DNA of 64,000 bases from Aplectana chamaeleonis (GCA_029168955.1 JAPDOI010000063.1:186001-250000); one strand, 5' to 3'; counted from the first letter of the stretch, positions 33,394 through 44,993 are shown. The notes: generated by a model not told the origin, from the sequence alone. Program-made: numbers and translations.

Positions 33394-33873
33394 AAGGCAC
33401 AGTCCAAGCTCAGGGATAATTTTTGATAATATAGCCCGGTCGCCGTTTATAGCAACCCTGCCAAACCCAAATTCTCAATACGCTAAAATAAGCATGAAAA
33501 AGAGAGGAAAAAGTCGGCCACGCCACTTTGAAAGAAAACATGGGTGACGCCCACCGACAAGTTTCCGATTTGAATAGAGAAGAGAAGCGCGATTGAATTT
33601 ACTCAAAATCTATGTTCTTCTATTTGTTTTCGGTCTGACTTTATATTGTGACCTGTTTAAAACGATGGCTGCGAATAACGAGAAAAAACAGGCTCGAGAC
33701 AACTCGTCCGCGAACTTCTCGCCGTTCAAATTCAGAATTTCCGAGGGGCCATAACGCCGTTGGTAGTATGTTCTGAGGGACTCTGAAAACACCATTGTGA
33801 TCAGCGTACAATTTTCTCCAAGGAAAGTAGGAAAACAAAAATTCGATTCTGAGTTTGGACTGTGCCTTTGATG
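33394..33873. mobile_element. MITE family F copy 1
   Basis: The ends are TGAAGGCACAGTCCAAGCTCA and GAGTTTGGACTGTGCCTTTGA. The interior includes GGACAAC/GACAACTCGTCCGCG words shared with family B. About 480 bp, no protein. Confidence 0.75.
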
Positions 33874-34446
33874 TAATTTTGATAGACACTCTCTGGAAAC
33901 GTAGCGTAATGAAGTTTGCTTCGCTCTTCGTGTTCAATGCGAAATGCAATTTCAATTTCATTTTAATTAGGCACATGATTGTTGCAACACTAGTGAAGTG
34001 GAATATCGTCAGGACATGAAACTCGAAATGGATAATTTCACTAAGTATCAGCGACATCATTACAGAAAAAAAAACCAGAATGAATTCTGGACCCCTTCCC
34101 CGTCGTTGACAGCTACCCACTCTCTGAGCTCTCCTCAAATTCTATACAAAATCAAATATAAAAGCATTTTCATGAAATTTCATGCGCGCGACAGATGTAA
34201 AACGCCGTAAATTTGTGTGTAATTAATTTACACTTGCACACTGAACCTCGACATCAATTTATACACTATTAATACCTGAACCTCAAAAATATCTGGACGA
34301 AAAAAATGAAGATTTTGACTTCCTATTCGTATAAACAATATTTAAATTCAACCTGAAAGCCAGTGTTTTCTTTTTGCTAATCGAATTTCTGCAGTGCAAC
34401 CCACTCTTACCGGTTACGCAAGCCTGCACGATTGTTTCTTCGCAAA

Positions 34447-34492
34447 TTTATTTATTTATTTACTTGTTTATTTATTTATTTACTTGTTTATT
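34447..34492 (+). repeat. Simple tandem repeat (TTTA)n with ACTTGTTTA units
   Basis: Two 22-bp units of TTTATTTATTTACTTGTTTA type in a row. Confidence 0.85.
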
Positions 34493-34589
34493 ATCGACGC
34501 CCGTAGGACGCGCAAAAACATAGTGCATTAGTAAAATGATGAGCAATACTTGAAGGCTTAGTGGACTCAGAGGAGCACTTTCAGGATCC

Positions 34590-35048
34590 GTCCATAGCAG
34601 ATGTGCTAGCTTCAAGTGACCGTAATGTGACGCTGGGGGTTTGGATCTTCAGCATTTGTTATTGATCTGACTCCGCAGCGACCACTGCAGCCGGCCAGTC
34701 GCTGACGGTGGAGGGACAGGGGCTGTCTACACACCAAGGGAGGAGTTGTCCCGTTTTTACAGTTCGAAACCTCACGCCGTTCAACGCGAGCGAAGTGGTC
34801 CCGAGTGGAATTAGAGCCGCGAAAGGCGGAACAACTCCTCCCTCGGTGTGTAGAGGGCCCCTGTCCCGACGGTGGAGGCATAGGGACCGTAACGGCTGTC
34901 ACTAATATTATCGATACAATCTGTAACCACGTGTCGTCCTCGGACACGTTGGATGCGCCAGCCGTCGAGCGTCATGCGCCAGGGTTTCAGCGCTGGCGCA
35001 TGATGTTCCGACGCCTTGACGCTTTGCCGCTGGTCGTCTGCTATGGAC
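34590..35048. mobile_element. Fold-back element, family J copy 2 (interrupted)
   Basis: The ends are GTCCATAGCAGATG and CGTCTGCTATGGAC; 459 bp. Removing the inserted family P element and one 9-bp duplication leaves 295 bp, close to the 291 bp of copy 1. Confidence 0.8.
34713..34867. mobile_element. MULE-like MITE, family P copy 3, inside family J
   Basis: 155 bp with ends GGGACAGGGGC and GCCCCTGTCCC, followed inward by GTCTACACACC and GGTGTGTAGA. It is flanked by a perfect 9-bp duplication GACGGTGGA (34704-34712 and 34868-34876). A 9-bp duplication with G-rich long ends fits Mutator-like elements; this assignment is inference. Confidence 0.9.
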
Positions 35049-36009
35049 GGAGCCTTAATAGTCCACGCGTATCTTGAGCACCATCGTAGCACAGTAATAT
35101 CTCTGAAATCGTTCAAAACTCTTTACAAGTATTTATTCCTCTTCATTCGCGCCGAAATAAACCAAAGAAACAAGAACTTAAAAATTCTCACATTTTCTAG
35201 CCAAAAATTACCGAAAAAATTTCTGTTCGAAAACGATTCGAACGAACGAATTCTTGAAAACCTTTCGAATTGTCGAAACGAGGGAGTTGCGAAATTGCTT
35301 GAAATTCCACCATCTGTGCACAAACTGTTCGAGCAGGCAAGTGTTTCGGTCGCGTCCACGACAGCTCGGCCCGAGAAATGAAGAAACAGTGTAACCTATG
35401 ATTCGAGGAGCGTTATGAATATCGCACGAATCTTCGATGAAAAAATTTCAAAAAATAAGGTTATGAACAGACGAAGCTTTGAAGAAGGTCTCGCAGGACG
35501 AGTTTTTGAACGATTGAAACTTTGAAAATATTTGTTCGAAAAATTTTGAACAAAAAAACAATTTCCAATATTTTTTTTGGGAAAACCGTAGAAAAAGTTT
35601 CGTGCACAATCATACTATCATCCAAATACCGTCAAGAAGTCGAGAAAAAACTTGAAAATCGAAAGTGCCAATAGTTGTTGGACTGCGATATGACTTTTTT
35701 GACAGAACTTACAAGAAATGTCAGTTTCTGAAGGCCCCTGCCGCTTCTAGGTAAACTGTCAAGATCCGCTTCACTATTTGGATAGATTTGGTATGAAACT
35801 ACTTTGTGACGGGTATTCGGGATGGTGACACCGAGTCTGACTTCCGACTATTGATTTTAAATGTATAACGGTAGGTGACGTGTACGATAGTTTGATGAAG
35901 GCCTTATGTTTACCTTAAACTTCTCTATTTGGGTATTTTGTCGTGATCAACAAGAATAATTTTCAAATGCTAAAGATATTAGATTGATGCGAAAATTTCC
36001 GGAATTTTC
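35049..36009. other. Intergenic, AT-rich
   Basis: No gene was found. About 35810-35920 carries words like those of the interior of the 9611-10696 element (GGGTATTCGGGATGGTGAC), probably a distant relic. Confidence 0.4.
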
Positions 36010-36303
36010 GCGACATTTATTTCACAAACGAACAAGGTTTGCCCAACAAATCAATTTTCATCACATTCAAGTATCTTTCGCTACCGATTGGGCAGATCAT
36101 GAATTGAGTAAAGCTCTGGCTGTTTTGAGTCGAAGTATTCTTGTAAGGCCGTGTTGACTCATCGTTGGTGAACTGTTTTCCATCCAAAAGTGCTGCATCG
36201 AGCGGAACAAATGGTAGTCGTAATTGGCAAGATCTGGGCTATGTGGAGGGTGAGGAAGAACCTCCCAGCCTAGGTCCAGCAGTTTCTGTCGGGTTATCCG
36301 AGT
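36010..36303 (-). pseudogene. mariner transposase C-terminal fragment, left arm
   Basis: On the minus strand, [33 protein letters not shown] and ILRLKTAR match the end of mariner-family transposases, including the last catalytic Asp in the YDYH context. Frameshifts and stops follow. It forms an inverted pair with the next feature. Confidence 0.75.
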
Positions 36304-36565
36304 TATCTACACGACAATGCCACACGTATCTCGGAAAACCCTACAGAAACTGCTGGACCTGGCATGGGAAGTTCTCCCTCATCCTTCTTATAGCCCAGAT
36401 CTTGCCTCTTACGACTACCATCAGTTCTGCTCGACGCAGCACTTCCTGGATGGAAAACAGTTCACTAACGATGGCGAAGTCACGAAGTCAAATGGCCTTA
36501 GAAGAATACTTCGACTCGATGCAGCCAGAGTTCTAGACGTCGGGAATTATTTTGTCGGGTGAGCC
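36304..36565 (+). pseudogene. mariner transposase C-terminal fragment, right arm
   Basis: CACGACAATGCC (His-Asp-Asn-Ala, second catalytic Asp) leads, after a small deletion, to PHVSRKTLQKLLDLAWEVL, HPSYSPDLASYDYH and [15 protein letters not shown]. Mirrored with 36010-36303 around a 27-bp spacer, so one 3' part was copied in inverted orientation. Not functional. Confidence 0.8.
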
Positions 36566-36822
36566 TTGTTCATTTTCAAAATGAATGTTTTTTTATTCAA
36601 AGTCGTTAAAAGAAAGGAAAGTTCTGCATCAACCTAATACCATGCGTATCATAAGAATAGGACACCCTCAATGTTGCCCGTCTCGTGTTTGTTGAGCAGG
36701 ATAGATCTTTTTCGTCCCTAATACTGAGACCATAATGACGAGTACCTCGACGAGTAACGGCTTTTGTAAGCCCAGTGTGCTTGCTACCTCACTAAGGCCT
36801 TAGCTGAATTTCTTGCACAGTT

Positions 36823-37036
36823 CCACTGCCGATCGCTGCGATAGCATACTTCAAAAGAAAATCGACTTGCAACGCGAACACCATCGATACCCATGATTAC
36901 GATGCTATCGCAACAAACAGCGATCGAACTCTGGAATAGGCCTCGCAGTTTCATTGTTGATCACTGCGGTACCATTATTCAGAAGCGAATCGACGTCTGA
37001 TTCGACCACCATTGATACTCATGATTATCAGACTAT
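36823..37036 (+). repeat. Diverged tandem duplication (period about 128 bp)
   Basis: TGCCGATCGCTGCGATAGCA...ACCATCGATACCCATGATTA and TGTTGATCACTGCGGTACCA...ACCATTGATACTCATGATTA follow each other in the same order. Confidence 0.6.
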
Positions 37037-37186
37037 TACACTGAAACATTGGTGAGAAAGTTCCCGAGAACGACAGCAGAACTTCCCTCGAAACAACTGA
37101 GGAACTTTCCCCGAATCGGGGTTAGGCGAAGGGGACATCTCGACAAGGGAAGTTCCTACAGCAGGAGTTCTCTTGTTCTCCCGACT

Positions 37187-37262
37187 GCAGGTGTTCCCGC
37201 AATCGTCGACTGAAGGTCTTCCCTCGTCCCTCCGACTGCAGGTCTTCCTTCTATGCCCCGAT
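37187..37262 (+). repeat. Short tandem repeat, three units of about 34 bp
   Basis: CCGACTGCAGGTGTTCCC, TCGACTGAAGGTCTTCCC and CCGACTGCAGGTCTTCC occur in succession. Confidence 0.6.
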
Positions 37263-38250
37263 TTCAGATCCTTGTTTTTCCTCAACGACCGCGACTACAC
37301 GATTTTACAGCAGATTCATTGTCACTAAATCATCATAATCATAGGAATGAATACATGTTTTCTCCAAGAGTACTTCTTTACAGCAAGCAACGCTCCTAAA
37401 ACTAAGACTAGAATCGGCTTACAATATTTGGCGAACACCTGAAACATTCTTTTCAATACAATTTCGAAGCAAAACGAGTGAGAGTTTGAGACTAACCTGT
37501 ATGGGATAAGGCTGGGCTGAGCACTTCTGAAGAGGTCAAAATAGAGCTGTACACAGATGTAACGATCTCGGAAAACAGCTCATAAACTTTTACCAACCAA
37601 TCTACATCTCGAACTAAATTATGTCCATTTGCCGACGCCTTGTCTGGAACTCACGAAAGCGTACCACATTCCACGTTCAGATATCTCAGAAAAATGACTG
37701 AAGGTGGGCAGCTTTTCTGAAGAGTTCAGGTGAAGCAGTTTTCAACATTAAAGGCCCTTCTCGTCTGAATTCACCCTTCTGAAAATAAATATTCAGACGA
37801 AAACGTGATTTGATGCGGCATGTGCCCAAACTGAGACAAGAACTCACCTTGATCTCCTTTCTCGCAGTGCTTGTCACGCACATGCCCTGAATCCGCTGAA
37901 ATCGCGCACCTTCTCTGACGACTCTTTGTACCACCGGTCAATGTGCATCAAACATCAACATCACCTGGTATGCACGCTTTATAATGTGAGTAATGCATTT
38001 ATATCGGAGGATAGGATGGTGGGACGTCCCCCTCAGAGTTTTTATTTGAGGGTACGATCTTTCAGTTACCGCTGGCCGGTGCGTGGTGGCGAATAATTCG
38101 AAGGGGAGGACGGCAAGACGTCCCCTTTCGGAGGGAGTCTTGCCCTTCTCCCCTTGACTGGGTGATAACGACCAAATCAGGTTTATTGTCCTCGGTAACT
38201 TCCCCACGAATGTCTGAGACACTGTACAATTAAGCTCTGACACAGGCCTC
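37263..38250. other. Intergenic, no gene seen
   Basis: No motif, exon or repeat that I can support. Pieces near 37700-37900 have weak resemblance to MITE interiors. Confidence 0.3.
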
Positions 38251-38743
38251 AAAGGCAGTGTTCACCATAAGAATCGTTTTTCTCCTTTTTCGAGTATCTT
38301 GAAGACGGTCCCATGCTGATTCCAATGATGTCTTTGGGATCGTACAAGACCTTCTAAGAACGGACTTATGGTCCCTCGAAAATTGAGCTAGGGAAGCATG
38401 GTGGACGAGTTGTCCGAGGCTTGTAACTTCCGTCTTTTGCAGCCGATGTATGCGAGCTGACCTGAGTAAAGAGAAAAGTTGAGAATGAAGGGAAAAACGG
38501 GGCTATTGATCGGAAACCAACAATCATCCCACAACCTCGAGCATTCATTTGTTCACGTCAGTGGGCGTGGAAAGTGCATCTGGGGTGTGACGAGCTGACG
38601 GGTGTCTAACTTTGGGGCCGTAGGGGACCGTTCCGATCTCATTTTTCTTAGTTTTTTTTTTCAACATTAGGGTTGCGCAAGGCCCCGTAGCTGCCGAATT
38701 CCACCAAAAAATCAGACACGGCTTTTATCGTGGATACTGCCTT
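38251..38743 (-). mobile_element. MITE family B copy 4
   Basis: AAAGGCAGTGTTCACCATAA at the left and TTATCGTGGATACTGCC at the right. It is in the opposite orientation to copies 1-3. The recurring open frame is intact on the minus strand (38366-38548). Confidence 0.82.
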
Positions 38744-38749
38744 CGAAGG

Positions 38750-39074
38750 AACAGTCAAACCTTAGAAACGGAATCTGAGATTTCCACATACTTGTAAAGT
38801 AGACTCACCCTATACAACACCTGCCAAGTGCGAGATCTCAATTCTTGCGAATAAGCGAGATATAGGAGGAAGCCACCCTGGGGAGCCCACCTCGAGAAGC
38901 CTTTTTGGCAAGCCCCATTTACGGTCTTTCGAGATGAAGGGTCAGCCTCTCTATCCATGCAGAAGTTACGGAAGTTAGAAGCCTCGGACAACATAATTGA
39001 AATCAGCGTGGGACCGTTTTCAAGATATTAAGAAAAACAGGTAAACGATTCATAGGTTGGACTGTGCCTTTAAA
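38750..39074. mobile_element. MITE family F, internally deleted copy
   Basis: GGAACAGTCAAACCTTAGAA starts it and GGTTGGACTGTGCCTTT ends it. The middle shares CTGAGATTTCCAC and AACACCTGCCAAGTGCGAG with 42700-42760. Confidence 0.55.
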
Positions 39075-39317
39075 GGCAAGCTCCGGTCAGATTTTGACAC
39101 CACCGAAATTCGGAATAGATAGATTGGGCTGGTCTAGCTGGACACCGTCCTAAATTTTCACAAAATCTGAGTCCGTATTTCGGGAGAAAACAGCCTGAAA
39201 GTCAGGGATTACGGTATTCACAGCATCATAATCATGGCTGGAATGACCGATAATTACACAGCACTTTTGAAGAGTGCGTGGACAACCTCTAAAATACTCA
39301 GAGAGTTTTGGCAGCGA

Positions 39318-39860
39318 AATAGCCGGGAAATAGCCCACCAGGCTCCGCAGCGGCTCCTGGTGAGCTATTTCTCGGCTATTTCGCGGCTATTTCTCGGCTT
39401 TTCACGGAACAAACAAGAAGTAGCCGAGAAATAGCCGAGATAAAACCGAGAAATACTCAGAAGTAAACAAAATTGACCAAGACGCAACCGTCGCCGGCTC
39501 GCCGAGCCACCATCTGGGGACGCCAGCGCTTGGGCGGGGCCTCCAGAGGCTGAACGCGGTCTAGTACCTCAAAGTTGGGTTATTGAACCGACGGAGGTGC
39601 TGACATCTGAATCATGCCTCTGGAATGCCCCGTATATCTAACGGGAAAGCATTTTTTCTCGGCTATTTCTCGGCTATTTCGTGGCGAGCCTTATTTGGCG
39701 GCTATTTTGCGGCGTGCATTATTTAGCGGCTATTTCGCGGCTAGTTCCCTGCTATTTCGTGGCGAGCATTATTTGGCGACTATTTAGCGGCTATTACGCG
39801 GCAAGCAGGCACTTCGCGGCTGTTTCGCGGCTATTTCTCGGTCAGAACTCTCAGAGTATA
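39318..39860. repeat. GGCTATTTCGCGGC word array, both orientations
   Basis: Many copies of CGGCTATTTC(T/G)CGG and its complement GAAATAGCC. They form a long imperfect palindrome interrupted by a GC-rich patch at 39480-39640 that also resembles 52255-52460. Confidence 0.7.
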
Positions 39861-40485
39861 TACGATGGCCACACTTTTCTGACTTTTCTGGATCATCGGC
39901 TCACGGAAGTCGCTGGAATAACTCGGAGAAGACCCTCCTTCGCACTACCTGTACCATGAGCACAGATTCAGCGGAAAAACTCAGAATCGAAACTCTGCAC
40001 GGACCCTGCCTTCAAGGCCCTTTAGCCCCTTTGAGATGACCAAAGTCGCACCGCGGCTCTCAACGTCAAGGCGAAAATTTTCCATTCATTGTGGGTTGAT
40101 CGATATCATCAGTTGCTCTACTACAGGCTTGATAATCACCACGCGTGACACCAAATAGCAGTGCACGACGACGAACGGCAAAATAGATGTAAAGATGATT
40201 TCCCGTTCAGTATTGGAGGAAAACAAGTTTTTTTCAAGTTAGCATTGATATTGGCTGCCGTTATATTTTGAAGCTGATAGCCTCTGAAGTTTCATATGCA
40301 GTGAGTTTCATTTTTTGTATCATGCTGCCATGCAATGGTAAGTCATGGTTGGCAGATTGGTGTGAACTAGACCACTCAACAGCATCGATGCGGAGGACCC
40401 ATTCAGGATCCACCTAGAAGCTGGGCCTATCTTGATCAATATGCATCTAATACGTGACAATTCACAGCTATCAACTGATAAACCG

Positions 40486-40672
40486 TCAGATTGGGGTGGT
40501 CGTCTTATGGCGCCAAACAGTGAGAAGAGTCGGCGGATCAGAGGGAAGGACTAAACAGCGCTACTGGTTACCAAAGTGGCGTCGACTAATAGCAGTGCTT
40601 AGCCCCTTTCTCTGATCTGCTCACCCTCTTCATTGTTGGGCGCCAGAAGAAGACCACCCGTCAGATTGAGAT
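40486..40672. mobile_element. Small fold-back MITE, family N
   Basis: CCGTCAGATTGGGGTGGTCG at the left and GACCACCCGTCAGATTG at the right. Inner arms (TGGCGCCAAACAGTGA against its counterpart) and the centre GGTTACCAAAGTGGCGTCGA recur as a half copy at 49540-49645. Confidence 0.7.
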
Positions 40673-40749
40673 GGTTCCCTACCAATAATGGAAAACCTCG
40701 TGACCGCAGTTTTAAACGTGGTTTCTAGCCTTGGATTTTCTTCCTTTAA

Positions 40750-41211
40750 AGGCAGCATACACGTTCGTAAACGTGATTGAGATAACAACGGAAATAGAAT
40801 GGTATGGCCCAGATTACTACGCCTACGCATTTTGAAGTGTCAAAAACGACCCACAATGCCGCTACATGAGTTAGAAGTTGGCCCCGCCCTGTATTTTTAC
40901 GCCCCCTGTATTTCCCCTTTTCCTGCAACGCAAGGTTACTGGGTGCTATTCACCGTCGGTACTGTTGGTAGATTGCCGAACAAGTGAACCACACACGTCA
41001 CTGACGGCAAAGTTGGCTCAGCGACCCTGCGTTGGAGGAAAAGGGCAAATACAGGGGGCGTGAAAATAAAGGGCGAGGCCAACTTCTAACTCATGTACCG
41101 GCGTTGTGGGTCATTTTTGACACTTCAAAATGCGTAGACATTATGCTGTAAGCCATACGGCTCGATCCACATTGTTATCCCAACCACGTTTACGAGCGTG
41201 TATGCTGCCCT
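40750..41211. mobile_element. Fold-back MITE, family A copy 3
   Basis: AGGCAGCATACACGTTCG to CGAGCGTGTATGCTGCCCT, 462 bp. It is flanked by TAA on both sides (40747-40749 and 41212-41214). Confidence 0.85.
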
Positions 41212-41296
41212 TAATCGGTGACTAGGACAATATCGTTCTAATCCCACAGATCCGCCTCTTTTTGCTTTCCGCTATCTGCCTTCCAAATATCACTGA

Positions 41297-42423
41297 GGTC
41301 CCGGTCAGACTTCGTCGAAAACCCTGCTGAGTCCGACTGAGTCCGAATGAGTCCTGGGTTGGAAAACCTGCTGAGTCCCACTGAGTTCGGTTGCCCCCAG
41401 CGCCAACCAGTTCCTCTGCGAAACACGCAATTGATAGTGACGATTATCACCTCAGCTGTGAGGCCCCCGTCATAGTCGGTGGATCTACTGAGTCCCACCG
41501 GGTCGATACGCACCGAATTCGTGGGAAATGGGTGGAAAAAAATCAACCCACTGAGTCCGACTGCGACCGTCTGATGCCCACCGCAATCCCCCCGGTCGAT
41601 ACTGATATTTCTCATGCGTGCAAGGGCGGGGCCAACGCACCGACTGAGTCCGACTGAGTCCCACTGAGTCCCACTGAGTCCCACCCGGTCGATATAGGTG
41701 TTTCTCACGTGATTTGGGTGCATTTTTTTCGGCCGACTGCGACCTGCCGAGTCCCGCCGCATCTCGACTCTCGTCGTCTGCGCTCTGCCCCACCTGCTGC
41801 TGACACGAAAATCAGTTGAAAACAAGAAAAATCAGCCACCAAACACGTTCCGATTCACAGCTGAGGTGATAATCGTCACTATCAATTGCGTGTTTCGCAG
41901 AGGAGCTGGTTGGTGCTGGGGGCAACCGGACTCAGTGGGACTCAGCAGATTTTTCCACCCCGGACTCATCCGGACTCAGTCGGACTCAGCAGGTTTTTCG
42001 ACGAAGTCTGACCGGGGCCTGAATCGGAACGTGTTTGGTGGCTGATTTTTCTTGTTTTCAACATGCCTGAATCTGATTTCCGTATCAGCAGCAGGTGGGG
42101 CAGAGCGCAGACGACGAGAGTCGAGATGCGGCGGGACTCGGCAGGCCGCAGTCGGCCGAAAAAAATGCACCCAAATAACATGAAAAACACCTATATCGAC
42201 CGGGTGGGGTGAGGATGGTTTTGGTGGCACTCAGTCGGTGCATTGGCCCCGCCCTTGTACGCATTAGAACCATCAGTATCGACCGGGGGGGGGGGGGATT
42301 GCGGTCGGCATCAGACGGTCGCAGTCGGACTCAGTGGGTTGATTTTTTTGCACCCGTCTTCCACGAATTCGATGCGTATCGACCCGGTGGGACTCAGTAG
42401 TTCCACCGACTATGACGGGGGCC
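41297..42423 (-). mobile_element. Harbinger-like MITE, family H, outer copy (interrupted)
   Basis: It runs in reverse from GGTCCCGGTCAGACTTCG to ACTATGACGGGGGCC, flanked by TGA on both sides. A forward family H element sits inside it at 41462-42019. Without the insert it is about 566 bp, matching the family length. The run of 13 G at 42286-42298 lies here. Confidence 0.85.
41462..42019 (+). mobile_element. Harbinger-like MITE, family H, inner copy
   Basis: 558 bp with ends GGCCCCCGTCATAGTCGG and GTCTGACCGGGGCC. It is flanked by TGA (41459-41461 and 42020-42022). Inside are repeated ACTGAGTCC words. The 3-bp T-N-A duplication and GGCC ends suggest PIF/Harbinger mobilisation; no transposase was found. 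Confidence 0.88.
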
Positions 42424-42465
42424 TGAAACTGCTGTGGATAAGAGTAAGGTTTTTGTGAGCTCCTC

Positions 42466-42672
42466 AAATGGGTACTCTTTCGGAATAGACGACCCACTCT
42501 GGTAAAAAAGGTTGCCGCATGCAGCTGCAGGATCATTTTGTCATGTTTTTGCATCTAAACATGTGGAAACATAGAACAACATGTTAAATGTATGCAAAGA
42601 ACATATATAAACACTACGAAAATCCGATTCCTTCAGGTGGGTCGTCTATTCCGAAAGAGTACCCTCAAATGC
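42466..42672. repeat. Inverted repeat, about 37-bp arms
   Basis: GGGTACTCTTTCGGAATAGA at 42470 is answered by TCTATTCCGAAAGAGTACCC near 42652-42664. Confidence 0.75.
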
Positions 42673-42859
42673 ATAGTGCGACCTCAGGGACGAAATCTGA
42701 GATTTCCACTAGTTCGTGAAGTGGACCCATCTTGTATAACGCCTGCCAAGTGTGAGCTCTCAATATTACCGAATAAGCGCTATAAAGGCAGAAACCATTC
42801 TGGCGCACCCACAGCAAGAAGCCGCTCTGGTATGAAACTGTTTGGGGTGGGGGTAAAGC

Positions 42860-44020
42860 CATTGATGGTAGGACTTCGGCGTATTTTGGCTACCGTAATC
42901 CGGCAATCGCTTCAGGACCCTAAGCCCGTTTTCCTCGACATCGGAACCGGTTCGAAGCTTCATTCAGTTCAATCACGAGCGTTTCCGGTACGATTTCGCT
43001 CTGGAGCGTACTAGGTCATCCATGTAGAGGTTGGATCACATCAGAAATGGTCAGCGCAGCGATTTTTTCAACTTTAAAGCCTAATGTCCTCGAACTCTAG
43101 GCGTGATAGCTTAGAAAGGGTCACTCAAACTGGAGATCTCACGTTGTGTTCATTATTGACTTCATAGGCCTCCTGACTCTCCTGATTTTGCAAGGGAAGG
43201 AAAACCCCGGGTTGATGAGAACCTTGCAGAGTGTGGAAAACCAAGGTGTATACACAGAAATCGTTCGTTGCAGAAGTTTATGCTTCACAAATTGTTCGTT
43301 GCAGAAGTTTATGAAGAAGTTTCTTCACAAATTTTCCATGGGTGGAGCCATAAATGGGATCCTAACAAACAAGAATTCCCATGATTTCTGTTTTCGCGAA
43401 GAAATTTTCCAAGGAAATTTTTTTCAGTGCCTGCTCTACTCATAAGGCGCACGGAAAATTTTCCACCAAATCAACTGGAAGTATTCAAACTACGGAGCGT
43501 CACTATTTAGGGGTGATTCACAGACCTTTGCCTATTTATTCTTCTGCCTCTACTGCCTGATTTCACTTATTCGGCTAAGAAAACCCTGGGCTCCGAATTA
43601 CGGAAAATCAAGCGTTCGCGGGAAAGCAAGAAAATGCCTAATTCAAAAAAAATTAATTCATTCTCAAATATCGAAAAGTCGTATTCAAATAAATCGAAGA
43701 GCATTGTAGTGTTGACTGCAGTTTGAAAAACTTAAAATAAATAAAGCTTCTTCAAGGAATATTGAAATGGCAGAGCTCTTCATCCAAAAACTCTTCCAGC
43801 CCAGCTCAGAATGTTGTTCATATTCTCCGAGGAAATTCTTCGGAACCCTCCTGCTTCAGTGGTGATGGAGGGGTTAGAAAAGCTAATCGATATAACGAAA
43901 GGTGGTGAGTGGAACGGCCAATCTAAAGGGCGGAGGGAAATCGGGCTTTGGGTCCTGAAGCGATTGCCGGATTACGGTAGCCAAAATACGCCGAAGTCCT
44001 ACCAACAATGGCTTTAGGGG
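42860..44020. repeat. Long inverted repeat pair (arms about 60-70 bp)
   Basis: GGTAGGACTTCGGCGTATTT near 42868 is answered by AAATACGCCGAAGTCCTACC near 43982-44003, and the match continues through the CGGCAATCGC block. The spacer is unique AT-rich sequence with a 27-bp tandem duplication near 43261-43330. Confidence 0.7.
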
Positions 44021-44700
44021 GGGGGCACTCAGGATTCAGTTCCTTGAAACTATTTGGGGTGGGGCACTCGAGAAAATGAAGTGATTCATTCATAAAATAA
44101 AAATTTGTGCTGATATCATACGCGTGATAGTGCTATCAGTCATTGTTTTCGTTGAGACTCCATGGAAATGCTTCGATTTCTGAGTGCGGTATCATTCATT
44201 CTCTTCACTTGAATCTAGAGTGCCCCAGCCCCCCCCCCGAACTAGTGTCATACCAAGAGAGCATGTTGCTGGAATGCTGAAAGCCTTCCACCAGTCGTGC
44301 TGTATATGAATATTACAGCACGACTTGTATGTAATTTCAGGGACAGTGTTCACAATCACATTGATAGGCGGGCTTTCTGTACATTTACTTTGATTATGAG
44401 AGATGATAAAAAAATTTGAAGGCATCTTACCCGCTGAAAACCACTCGCCATTCCGTCTCACACAAAGAATGCGCTTCTCGCGCTCGGGGGCGGGCTCAAT
44501 CTCGCGAGGCTCATCAGCCGCGGCCAGAGCGTAAGAGGTGGAGAGGGAGTCCCGCTTGGCGCGAGCAGTCGCGGCGCGAAGACGCACTGCTGGTGAGCCC
44601 TGCTTGCCCCTGCAGGTCACCCCTCGCTTTGCTACAAGGTTACGGAACCCCTTCCATTCCCAATATTTTCTAGTAGTTTAGTAGCATAATAATACTAGTA
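44021..44700. other. Intergenic, no gene seen
   Basis: A family-D-like terminus (AAGGCATCTTACCCGCTGAA) lies near 44418. The 44460-44640 stretch is GC-rich and gives long open frames on both strands by composition. Confidence 0.35.
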
Positions 44701-44993
44701 TACTGTGCCTCTCTGGGTCAAATTCCGGTCCGCAATTGCCTCTCGACACGCTTTGCAGCCGCACGCGCTCGAGTCAGTCGGGTTTCCAGCGCCAAAGCCG
44801 ACTCGATGTGGCTTTCTTATGCAATTTTCTCTAATTTTTCTTAGTTTCCAGTCTCCGAAACCCACCGAGAGTCATCAGATCGGCGACTGCGGCGCTGGAA
44901 GCTCTTCCGACTCGGGAGCGTGCGGTCGCAAAGCGTGTCGAGACGCAATTGCGGACCGGAATTAGGCCCAGATAAGCACAGTACCTAGTATTG
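44701..44993. mobile_element. Fold-back MITE, family I copy 2 (intact)
   Basis: TACTGTGCCTCTCTGGG to AGATAAGCACAGTA, 293 bp. The arms GACACGCTTTGCAGCCGCA and CGGTCGCAAAGCGTGTC are inverted around a loop with TTTCTTAGTTTCCAG. This is the reference for the interrupted copy at 46866. Confidence 0.85.

Noticed and set aside
34447..34492. TTTA repeat as a possible regulatory or origin element
   Set aside because: Ordinary microsatellite with no associated features.
41238..41825. 195-codon minus-strand frame with Arg/Gly-rich repeats
   Set aside because: It is made of the ACTGAGTCC repeats of family H, and the same frames appear in each copy of that MITE.
42286..42298. Run of 13 G as an independent feature
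   Set aside because: It lies within a family H element and its length may be a sequencing artefact; mentioned there only.
44416..44673. Frames in a GC-rich stretch next to family I
   Set aside because: Open on both strands by composition and without motifs.
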